64,000 bases of DNA from Paenibacillus lentus (GTDB lineage Bacteria; Bacillota; Bacilli; Paenibacillales; Paenibacillaceae), in assembly GCF_003931855.1 (NCBI RefSeq), contig NZ_CP034248.1:4650001-4714000 (forward strand). Reading direction: 5' to 3'. The position numbers and the translations under genes are program-made. Below, in pieces: positions 25,643 through 33,377 of this stretch (its first letter is position 1; each line of letters starts with the position of its first letter). The notes below the pieces were generated by a model. The model was given only the letters and a program-made list of their open reading frames with translations, made no database searches and had not been told where the DNA came from.

Positions 25643-26941
25643 TTATTGCTTTGTATTATGCTTGCTCAAAATATTTATGATCTCTTGATTGATCGCCTTA
25701 ATATCCGGTCCGTCTGCTGGTTCATCACGCAGGCCGTATTTTTCTTTTAATTTCAAAATGGAATACACGCGATCATCCAGCATATCCAGCGTAATTTGTT
25801 CACTCTCCACCGCTGCTGTCAATGCATGGATTACCGCAAGCTGTCTGTCCTTCTCATGTCCGACTAGAACGATATTTCCCCCAGCCTGAATGAATTTGAC
25901 CGCCGCTTCCCCAATGTCATAATGCTTTACAATCGCTCCCATGGTCATATCATCCGTGATGACTACGCCCTGGAAATTCAGTTCTTCCCGTAACAGTTCG
26001 GTAATTACCGCTCTAGAGAACGAGGCTGGATGCTCGGCATCGAGCTCCGGCATAAGCAGGTGAGCAACCATTACCGCATCCGCACCTTCTTTGATCGCCC
26101 GGGCGAAGGGCACCAGCTCCAGTTGCCTTAATCTTTCCAAATCATGCTCCACAACAGGCAAGCTCAAATGAGAATCGACTGAAGTATCGCCATGTCCAGG
26201 AAAGTGCTTTACTACTGGAATGACGCCTTCCTGCTCGATTGCCTGCAGCATGGTAATCCCCATCCGACTAACGACTTCAGCATTATTTCCAAAGGATCGA
26301 CTTCCAATGACCGGATTACTGGGGTTGCTATTTACGTCCAGTACCGGAGCAAAATCCATATTTAATCCGAAGCCGCTCAGCTCTTTGCCAATAATGCTTC
26401 CGAGGTCCGCTGCCAACTCTTCGCTTCCCGAAGCCCCGATCTTTTCTGCCGTCGGCAAGGCTTTGAAATCCTCGGGCATTCGGGTCACTCGTCCGCCCTC
26501 TTCATCCACACTCAAGAACAGGGGCACCTTGCTCTCCTTGTTCATTTTCTTTAGCTGATTGAAAAAATCAAGAGCTTGCTCGGCATTCTTGATGTTATTT
26601 TTATAAAAAATAAACCCACCCACATGGTAGTCCTCCAAAAATTGTCGTGCCGTATCGTCAGGCGTCGTACCTTCAACCCCGACCAATACCAATTGTCCGA
26701 GCTTCTCTGCCGTGCTCATCTGCTCTAGCATACTCTTGGCATGATCTTTCTCCTGACCATTGCTATTTCCATTCTCTATCGAGTCTGATCCTGATCCGAC
26801 TTCAGGCAAAGGTTGATTCGATGGCGAAGGATTTGGCGCGTTCGCATTCTGATCATAATCCGGAGCTTGCTTCGGCGCACAAGCCGCCGTTATAGCAATT
26901 ATGAATACAACAATTAGCCCTGACCGTAACCATAATCTCAT
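25643..26941 (-). CDS. nagZ: GH3 beta-N-acetylhexosaminidase lipoprotein, NagZ-like
   Basis: A 432-aa lipoprotein that would release N-acetylglucosamine from cell-wall fragments. The signal sequence ends in a TAACA lipobox (Cys near residue 21), then a Pro/Asn/Ser-rich linker to about residue 65. The GH3 barrel has VDEEGGRVTRM, the KHFPGHGDTSVDSH loop carrying the Asp-His pair specific for NagZ, and the nucleophile Asp in VITDDMTMGA. It lacks the C-terminal domain of the 642-aa B. subtilis NagZ. AGGAGGC precedes the ATG. Confidence 0.92.
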   Translation of the reverse strand: MRLWLRSGLIVVFIIAITAACAPKQAPDYDQNANAPNPSPSNQPLPEVGSGSDSIENGNSNGQEKDHAKSMLEQMSTAEKLGQLVLVGVEGTTPDDTARQFLEDYHVGGFIFYKNNIKNAEQALDFFNQLKKMNKESKVPLFLSVDEEGGRVTRMPEDFKALPTAEKIGASGSEELAADLGSIIGKELSGFGLNMDFAPVLDVNSNPSNPVIGSRSFGNNAEVVSRMGITMLQAIEQEGVIPVVKHFPGHGDTSVDSHLSLPVVEHDLERLRQLELVPFARAIKEGADAVMVAHLLMPELDAEHPASFSRAVITELLREELNFQGVVITDDMTMGAIVKHYDIGEAAVKFIQAGGNIVLVGHEKDRQLAVIHALTAAVESEQITLDMLDDRVYSILKLKEKYGLRDEPADGPDIKAINQEIINILSKHNTKQ

Positions 26942-27044
26942 GAAGTCGCCTCCTGTCTATTCAGTAGGTCTGTATGTTGGATTTATTTTACCATAAAATA
27001 TAGGAACCTATTCTTGTATAATCTGTCCACAGCTGTTATTAATG

Positions 27045-27086
27045 ACAAAAGCCCAGCTGATCTCATATAAGAGATTTGCTGAGCTT
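27045..27086 (-). terminator. Terminator-like hairpin downstream of DUF2569
   Basis: A 16-bp stem with three mismatches (27049-27064 with 27071-27086), 6-nt loop, followed on the minus strand by TTTTGT. It lies 210 nt beyond the DUF2569 stop, so it ends either that transcript or a small one. Confidence 0.6.
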
Positions 27087-27198
27087 ATTTGCGATTACTT
27101 TCCCATTGTAATTGATCAAAAGTCATCACCCCATCTTAAGCTTTTTTCATGAGACGACATCGGCTAATTTCAAACTTACCTTTAAATTCGCTTTGCAG

Positions 27199-27243
27199 CC
27201 GGGTTTCTGCCTCTTTTGAACTTATATCAATTCAGAAACCCGG
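27199..27243. other. Strong inverted repeat, 11 bp, unknown role
   Basis: CCGGGTTTCTG (27199-27209) pairs perfectly with 27233-27243 across a 23-nt AT-rich loop. No T run on either side, so it is not a standard terminator. Confidence 0.6.
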
Positions 27244-27295
27244 GGGCAACAGCGACGGTAAGAACATTTGTTTATTGCATTATGTATAACTATTA

Positions 27296-27802
27296 TTAAT
27301 TTCTAAATGTATTTTTTACCCGCTCTGATCGGATAAAGTACGGAATCCATATCGCACATCCCAAAACACCGCCAATCAGTGTGGAAGTGTAATTTACGCC
27401 TTGTACCTCTTTAGCCATTGGAATTTCGTTGACCAGAAGGACAGTAATCAACAGCAATAAAAAGTTAACACTATACAGGATAATCATTAAACGAGGTAGT
27501 GCCCTCTTTTTCTGATAGAAGCTTGTTAATATAATAATAATAAATAGCAGCATAATCACCGATGATATGCCTTCAAAGATAAAAGCTGGCTTCCAAATAG
27601 GATGATAATATGGCGAATTAGGAGAGGTCAGAAGACTCCCTGTCTCCGAACCTAGCATAGAAAATGATTGAATCATAGTCACAAATCTTCCGATGATCGA
27701 AGTATACAAGCCAATCTGTACGAGTACCAACCATCCTCCCAAACCCGATACGCCCAACGGGGGCTCTTCCACTTTTCTGTTCAATTCATTTGTTTCCAAC
27801 AC
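27296..27802 (-). CDS. DUF2569 family membrane protein
   Basis: A 168-aa protein with four predicted membrane helices (about residues 22-45, 75-95, 105-125 and 138-158). The GLGGWLVLVQIGLY start of the first helix is the hallmark of DUF2569. The start is a GTG (27802) after AAGGAA. Function unknown; monocistronic. Confidence 0.82.
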   Translation of the reverse strand: MLETNELNRKVEEPPLGVSGLGGWLVLVQIGLYTSIIGRFVTMIQSFSMLGSETGSLLTSPNSPYYHPIWKPAFIFEGISSVIMLLFIIIILTSFYQKKRALPRLMIILYSVNFLLLLITVLLVNEIPMAKEVQGVNYTSTLIGGVLGCAIWIPYFIRSERVKNTFRN

Positions 27803-28159
27803 TTATACATTCCTTTCCTTCATGATCGCAATTCTTTAGTCCTAGTGATACTTGAATCCTTGTGAAAACAGTCTTACAACTTATAGGAAAAACCTCCCTT
27901 TTTATTAGATTATTTCATTATATCCGATAATGTGACAAAAACATACAACATTCCTTACTCTCTTTCTACGAGAATATATGGCAATTCTCTATTAACGATG
28001 GTAAAATCTTCATTAGTATTTTTTTCCTACTAATCTATCGTTTCTTCACAAAATAGAGCATGAGGAGGACTGATATCGTTCTACGAATAAGCTCAACATG
28101 TGACATTAAGCTGAACCTGGATTTAAATCCAAATTTAGTAGCCAAGTGGAGGGAGTTAT
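27803..28159. other. Long AT-rich leader between DUF2569 and subtilase
   Basis: No firm gene. It contains a small hairpin GAGAAT/ATTCTC (about 27971-27990), a perfect 14-bp palindrome TGGATTTAAATCCA (28118-28131), and a 41-codon open frame (28060-28185) that overlaps the subtilase start in another frame. No clear sigma-A promoter was picked. Confidence 0.45.
28118..28131. promoter_or_regulatory. Perfect 14-bp palindrome in the subtilase leader
   Basis: TGGATTTAAATCCA, 29 nt before the TTG start and 16 nt before the ribosome site. It could be a repressor operator; the binding protein is unknown. Confidence 0.35.
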
Positions 28160-31100
28160 TTGAGAAAAGGTTTTTGGTTTCATAAATGGTCTATTGTTAT
28201 TCTAGCTTTTGGGTTACTGCTCGGAGCTTTCCCTGGCGGGGGGAGCGCTGCCGCATCAACTGTACCATCACTGCAATCATTTGATGATCTCGTATATCAA
28301 TCAGAAACGACAGAGACATACATTTCACCGAATATTGATACCAGTTCCCAAAGTAAGATTCGAGTCATCGTTCAACTCGATGGCCAGCCTGCCGCTGTGG
28401 GCAAATATGCGGCGAGAGTCGGTATTCGTTCACTCGCAGCAACAGCGACTGAGTCGGCCGTTCGCAATGAACAGCAGGATTTCCTCAAAGAGGCCAAGGA
28501 ACAAGGACTGGATCTGCATGTCAATTATCAGTACAACACGGTACTTAACGGCTTTGAAATCACGATTCCTGCCAACGAAATCCCTTCCCTTGCCCAAATT
28601 CCAGGAGTCAAATCTATTCAAGAGAATAGCACTTGGTATCCTATTCCGATTGCTTCCACCACTTTAGACGAGGCTATCAACTATGATGATACGCCGCTGA
28701 AGCAAATTGGAGCCGATATCGCCTGGGCTCAAGGATTCACAGGCAAAGGCCTCAAGGTCGGCGTTGTCGATACCGGGGTTGACTATGAACATCCCGATTT
28801 GAAGGATGCTTATAAAGGGGGCTATGATTCTTTCTACAATGATGATGATCCCTATGAAGAGATCCCGCTAACGCCCGCTGATGACCCTTATGGAGAGGGA
28901 TTCGATGGTACATTTCATGGAACCCATGTTGCGGGGATCCTCGTCGGCAGAGGAGCTAATACATCCGGAAGTATCGCCCAGAAAGGGGTTGCCTACGAGG
29001 CCGAGCTCTATGCTTATAAGGTTCTCGGGCGCAGCTTAAAAAATCCTAATTCTGCTTCCGGTACAACCGCGCAGCTTATTGATGGAATTGAACGAGCAGT
29101 CAAGGATGGCATGGACGTCATCAATCTGTCCCTAGGGTCAGACGAAGAGAAGAACGTCAACTCTCCGGATGCCATCGCGGTTAATAACGCTGTCTTGTCA
29201 GGTGTAATCGTCGTTTCCGCCAACGGCAATGCCGGACCTGGATACTACACAATGGGTTCCCCCGCGACTTCACAGCTGGCGATAGCAGTTGGTGCGGTTA
29301 CGAGCGAGAGCAGACTGTACCAAAATAAGCTGTCTTATCAATTCGTAGATAAATCCACATCCGCAACAGATGCGACTTATACCGCCGTTCCGACTTCAGC
29401 CACGTTAAGCACCTATGAAACAACCGATCTGATTGCCTTCGGCTGGCAAACCGGCAGAGAGGACTTGGGTGCAATTCTCGGTTCCGATCCAATCGATGTT
29501 GTTTATGTAGGCCTGGGCGGTGTAAACGACTATGAAAACAAGGATGTGGCCGGTAAAGTCGTGTTGGCTTCAAGAGGCAAATTATCTTTTACGGAAAAAG
29601 TAGCTTATGCCGGAATGTTCGGTGCTAAAGCCATCGTTATTTTCAATGGGATAGATGACGGCAATCAGGCGAATTTAAATGAGTCCATCCCAGATAGAGA
29701 CGGCTATATCGACACCACGCTTGGCGACAATCAGCTGTTTATACCAGCGTTTGATATGAAGGGAAAAGAAGGACGTGCTCTAGCAAAAGCTATTTTGAAA
29801 CATTCGGACTTATCCCTCCAGTTTGCCTTCGGGGCTAATTACGAACTTAAAACGATGCGCGGCGACATTTTGGCCAGCTTTTCCTCTTGGGGGCCAAATG
29901 CGGACGCGAACCTGAGCATCAAGCCGGATGTCATGGCGCCAGGCGTAAATATTTTGTCCACTTATCCGGCGTATGGCAAAAAAGATTCGAACATTTCCTA
30001 TGAAGAGGCTTATATGCGCTCCAACGGCACTAGTATGTCTGCCCCTTATGTATCGGGCTTAGCGCTTCTTCTCAAGCAGCAGCACCCTGATTGGACACCG
30101 TTTGATGTACGGGCTGCGCTTGCTAATACGGCAGATATCATTCGAGATGAAAATAACAATCGATATGATGTATACAAGCAGGGAGCCGGACGTGTAAATG
30201 TTAGTAATGCGATCAAGACCCCAGCATTGCTGCAGGCTCTTGAACCGATTACAATCCTGGACACGAATTATTCGCCGAAAAACGTCATTAACTACAATTC
30301 CTCTGCAAGCTTTGGTGTGATCGCTAAAGGAGGAGTCGCGGTCAAAAATCTGCAGCTCAAGAACACCTCAGGTCAGGCGGTAACTTATGATGCTTCCGTA
30401 GAATGGCATCAGGATCATTCAGGTGTAGATGTTTCGCTTGATAAAAGCACCATTACAGCAGCTGCTAAATCAGCCGCTGTGTTGCAACTAGACTTACGTG
30501 TTGCAAATCATGCAAAAGAAGGTTTTTACCAGGGTCAAGTAAACCTGACCAGCCCAGGGCAACCTACACTACATTTACCTTTCACCTTATATGTAGGCAA
30601 TCAGCAGCCCGAGAACGGGCTTGGCATTCAGGAAGCGAAGTTGACACACTCGACCATTTATCCAAAGAGGAGCAGCCAGAAATCAACAGACCTCAGTTTT
30701 AGATTGACGGCAACAGATACAAATTATTATATAGTTGCAGTCTTAAATTTAAAGGAGCAGCTGCTGGGGTATGTTGCTGCCGAGGCAACTGATGATCTGA
30801 ATGAGCGTTTTGCGCCAGGAGTATATACTGTTCCTGGCATAAACGGAACGTATTACCCGGTTGACGCTGACGGCAAGTTAATTGGAACTACAGCACAACT
30901 CAACACCGGAAAATATAATATTTTAGTTTTAGCAGCTCAGATCGCCCCCGATGGGAGTTTTGTTAAGGAGGGGGAAAAAGAAATCACATATAAAGCTTCA
31001 TCTTCCTTGCGAGTAGACCTTAGCAGAAGCAGCCAGGGTGGAGGCACTGGCGGTAGCGGTAGTCGCGGTGGTGGCGATGGCGGAGCTGCACCCGGAGGCA

Positions 31101-32389
31101 CTGGTGGAGCGGTTCCATCACCAGAACCAGCCAAGCCTGCGCCGGATCAAGCCGCCGAAGCTGAGCCATCAGCAGCAGCAGCAGCGGTAGTCGAGCAAGG
31201 CCAGAAGCAAATCATCGTCGTACCAAGCGCTGATAATACGAAGAGCTCCTCGGCATTATCTATTACTGACGATGAATTAAAAGCGGCATTATCCTCCATC
31301 AACAATGAGGCAGCAGCACTGACCATCCCGGTTCCAGATAATGATCAGCATCACGGCCAAGTAAGGTTTACCACTAGTCAGCTCAAGCAATTGACAGAAA
31401 AATTGAACGCAAAGAGCACGATCGTTATAAGCTTTGAAGGCTCTGCTGTTGCAGTGCCAGTTTCCCTGCTAAATTCGGCTCCGTCTGGTGCTGAGCTCGA
31501 ATTTCATATTTCGCAGGCGGATTCCGACAAATCTAAATTCAGTGCCAACGCTTCCGGTGCGACGGTAATTGGTTCTCCTGTTTCATTCGAAGCAAATTGG
31601 ATTGTTGGCTCAGCAAAAAAATCCGTTGAAGCCCCAAGCAATGTATTCATCAAACGCTCCTTCACCATTCCAGGCAGCATCGGGGCTAACCAGGCAGGCG
31701 TCCTCTATGAAAGCAACGGCATCATTCGCCCAATCGCTTCCGTAATGAAGGCACAAGCGGACGATTCGACGTTAGTAACGGTTAGCCGTCCCGGCTTTTC
31801 CGTATATGCCGCCGTAGAACGTTCCATTCATTTCAAGGATATTGCCAACTCCTGGGCAGCATCTGATATAGCGGCATTAGCCAACAAATTTATAATTCAG
31901 GGAACCTCTGCCGAGACATTCTCACCGAACAACAACTTGACGCGCGCCGAGTTCACCTCCCTGCTTGTAAGATCGTTGGGACTTCAAGCCACTGGGACCA
32001 TAACATTTTCGGATGTGTCCTCCAACGCTTGGTATGCAAGTGATGTCGCGGCGGCTTATGAGGCAGGGCTAATCCAGGGCACAGGCCAAGACAAATTCTC
32101 GCCGAATGCCCATGTAACCCGCCAGGAACTGAGCGCCATTTTGGCCCGGGCTTTGAAACTAACAGGTACTGAGCTCAAGATAAGCAATCCGTCTATACAA
32201 GCTTACAAAGATGAAGCGAGCATAGCCGGCTACGCATTAGAAAATATCAAGATGCTATCTGCCGCAGGCATCATCAGCGGCGATCATAACGACAATGGCC
32301 AGAGTTTCCGGCCTAATGCGCCAACTACGCGAGAGACAGCGGCGGCAGCGCTTCGTCAATTCCTGCGGCAAGCTGGATTCATTGAATAG
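28160..32389 (+). CDS. SLH-anchored subtilisin-like serine protease (S8)
   Basis: A secreted protease of 1409 aa starting at a TTG with GGAGGGAG 5 nt upstream. Order: signal peptide (about 1-31), I9-type propeptide (about 65-155), catalytic domain with Asp in VGVVDTGVDY (about 204), His in HGTHVAG (about 253), oxyanion Asn in SANGNAGPG and Ser in NGTSMSAP (about 625). A PA-type insert lies between His and Ser, as in Vpr-like proteases. Beta-sandwich regions follow, then a Gly-rich linker (about 955-985), a domain also found in the GH53 protein, and three SLH repeats (about 1222-1405) that anchor it to the wall. Monocistronic. Confidence 0.93.
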   Translation: MRKGFWFHKWSIVILAFGLLLGAFPGGGSAAASTVPSLQSFDDLVYQSETTETYISPNIDTSSQSKIRVIVQLDGQPAAVGKYAARVGIRSLAATATESAVRNEQQDFLKEAKEQGLDLHVNYQYNTVLNGFEITIPANEIPSLAQIPGVKSIQENSTWYPIPIASTTLDEAINYDDTPLKQIGADIAWAQGFTGKGLKVGVVDTGVDYEHPDLKDAYKGGYDSFYNDDDPYEEIPLTPADDPYGEGFDGTFHGTHVAGILVGRGANTSGSIAQKGVAYEAELYAYKVLGRSLKNPNSASGTTAQLIDGIERAVKDGMDVINLSLGSDEEKNVNSPDAIAVNNAVLSGVIVVSANGNAGPGYYTMGSPATSQLAIAVGAVTSESRLYQNKLSYQFVDKSTSATDATYTAVPTSATLSTYETTDLIAFGWQTGREDLGAILGSDPIDVVYVGLGGVNDYENKDVAGKVVLASRGKLSFTEKVAYAGMFGAKAIVIFNGIDDGNQANLNESIPDRDGYIDTTLGDNQLFIPAFDMKGKEGRALAKAILKHSDLSLQFAFGANYELKTMRGDILASFSSWGPNADANLSIKPDVMAPGVNILSTYPAYGKKDSNISYEEAYMRSNGTSMSAPYVSGLALLLKQQHPDWTPFDVRAALANTADIIRDENNNRYDVYKQGAGRVNVSNAIKTPALLQALEPITILDTNYSPKNVINYNSSASFGVIAKGGVAVKNLQLKNTSGQAVTYDASVEWHQDHSGVDVSLDKSTITAAAKSAAVLQLDLRVANHAKEGFYQGQVNLTSPGQPTLHLPFTLYVGNQQPENGLGIQEAKLTHSTIYPKRSSQKSTDLSFRLTATDTNYYIVAVLNLKEQLLGYVAAEATDDLNERFAPGVYTVPGINGTYYPVDADGKLIGTTAQLNTGKYNILVLAAQIAPDGSFVKEGEKEITYKASSSLRVDLSRSSQGGGTGGSGSRGGGDGGAAPGGTGGAVPSPEPAKPAPDQAAEAEPSAAAAAVVEQGQKQIIVVPSADNTKSSSALSITDDELKAALSSINNEAAALTIPVPDNDQHHGQVRFTTSQLKQLTEKLNAKSTIVISFEGSAVAVPVSLLNSAPSGAELEFHISQADSDKSKFSANASGATVIGSPVSFEANWIVGSAKKSVEAPSNVFIKRSFTIPGSIGANQAGVLYESNGIIRPIASVMKAQADDSTLVTVSRPGFSVYAAVERSIHFKDIANSWAASDIAALANKFIIQGTSAETFSPNNNLTRAEFTSLLVRSLGLQATGTITFSDVSSNAWYASDVAAAYEAGLIQGTGQDKFSPNAHVTRQELSAILARALKLTGTELKISNPSIQAYKDEASIAGYALENIKMLSAAGIISGDHNDNGQSFRPNAPTTRETAAAALRQFLRQAGFIE

Positions 32390-32404
32390 GAAGTCTTATT
32401 GAGG

Positions 32405-32440
32405 AAGGAGAGCGAAAGCTCTCCTTTCCTTTATTTTTCA
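32405..32440 (+). terminator. Terminator of the subtilase gene
   Basis: Perfect 9-bp stem AAGGAGAGC (32405-32413) with GCTCTCCTT (32418-32426), GAAA tetraloop, then a T-rich tract. Confidence 0.92.
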
Positions 32441-32500
32441 CGTACCGTATGAAAGTCAAACTTAAGTACAAACTAGCATAAAACATCCTATGGTGAATTC

Positions 32501-33226
32501 ATGATTCTAAAAACCAAAAGCAAATGTAGCTTGTCGTTCAAGCCAGCTTTATTCATTTGTTCTCTTATTGTATTGGGAATGACAATCTGGGGATCTTTCT
32601 CACACGCAGCCGTACATCATGACCCCTCACTGCCTATTGTGGCGGACGAAGGGCTTTATACGATTGAAATCTATCCGCAGTATCACCAACTTATCGTGCG
32701 TGCGCAAGGGCAAAAGTTCAAGACATATCCTATTGCTGTCGGAAATCCGGCCACACCTACCCCTGTCGGCGAGTACAAAGTCATTTACAAGGGAACCGAT
32801 TGGGGGCCATCCTTTGGCCCTCGTTGGCTAGGATTGAATGTCCCCTGGGGAACCTACGGCATTCATGGCACGAATAAGCCTAATTCCATTGGACAGCACT
32901 TAAGCCACGGCTGCATACGGATGCGTAACAGAGATGTAATCGAACTGTATGATATGATTCCGATCGGCACCAAAGTAATCATATTCGGACACGTGCTGGG
33001 CAACGCCGAGCATGACCCCAGAGCTTTAGCCGAAGGCGATGTCGGAGGAGAAGTTCAACTGATCCAATCCCGGCTGAAAAGCGCTGGATATTTCAATGGA
33101 GTTTGCAATGGCAAATTCCGAACCGATACGACAGCTGCCTTGAAACGATACCAGAAGGAACATGGGCTCATTCCGAACGGTATCGTCTCACAGAAAGTAT
33201 ATGAATCCTTGGGACTGCTGGAATGA
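32501..33226 (+). CDS. L,D-transpeptidase (YkuD) with peptidoglycan-binding domain
   Basis: A 241-aa exported protein that would form 3-3 cross-links in peptidoglycan. A membrane or signal segment (about residues 13-35) is followed by the YkuD domain (about 48-165) with the catalytic HGTN and SHGCIRM motifs (His and Cys). A C-terminal PG_binding_1 repeat (about 180-238, ending GIVSQKVYESLGLL) follows. The order, catalytic domain first, differs from enzymes with an N-terminal LysM. The ribosome site before the ATG is weak (GGTGAA). Confidence 0.92.
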   Translation: MILKTKSKCSLSFKPALFICSLIVLGMTIWGSFSHAAVHHDPSLPIVADEGLYTIEIYPQYHQLIVRAQGQKFKTYPIAVGNPATPTPVGEYKVIYKGTDWGPSFGPRWLGLNVPWGTYGIHGTNKPNSIGQHLSHGCIRMRNRDVIELYDMIPIGTKVIIFGHVLGNAEHDPRALAEGDVGGEVQLIQSRLKSAGYFNGVCNGKFRTDTTAALKRYQKEHGLIPNGIVSQKVYESLGLLE

Positions 33227-33241
33227 GGGTTCAACACTAAA

Positions 33242-33283
33242 AGCCCCAAGCACCTGGAGCGCAGGCTCTCAGTGCTTAGGGCT
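33242..33283. terminator. Terminator between L,D-transpeptidase and beta-mannosidase
   Basis: 12-bp stem (33242-33253 with 33272-33283, one mismatch). T run on the minus strand, so it can serve both convergent genes. Confidence 0.7.
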
Positions 33284-33377
33284 CGATATAAACAACATAA
33301 AAACTTCGTTTCTGGGCTCTTTACAATCTTAATTTACAATCTCAAGCTAGACCTGATTCCAGCCAATGCCGCAAGCA

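Larger units (their letters stand above)
26942..27295. other. Gene-free stretch with two hairpins
   Basis: No convincing gene. It holds a terminator-like hairpin (27045-27086), a second strong hairpin (27199-27243) and, on the minus strand, a 13-codon open frame (27085-27126) that directly precedes the first hairpin. The upper end carries the 3' flank of the DUF2569 gene. Confidence 0.5.
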
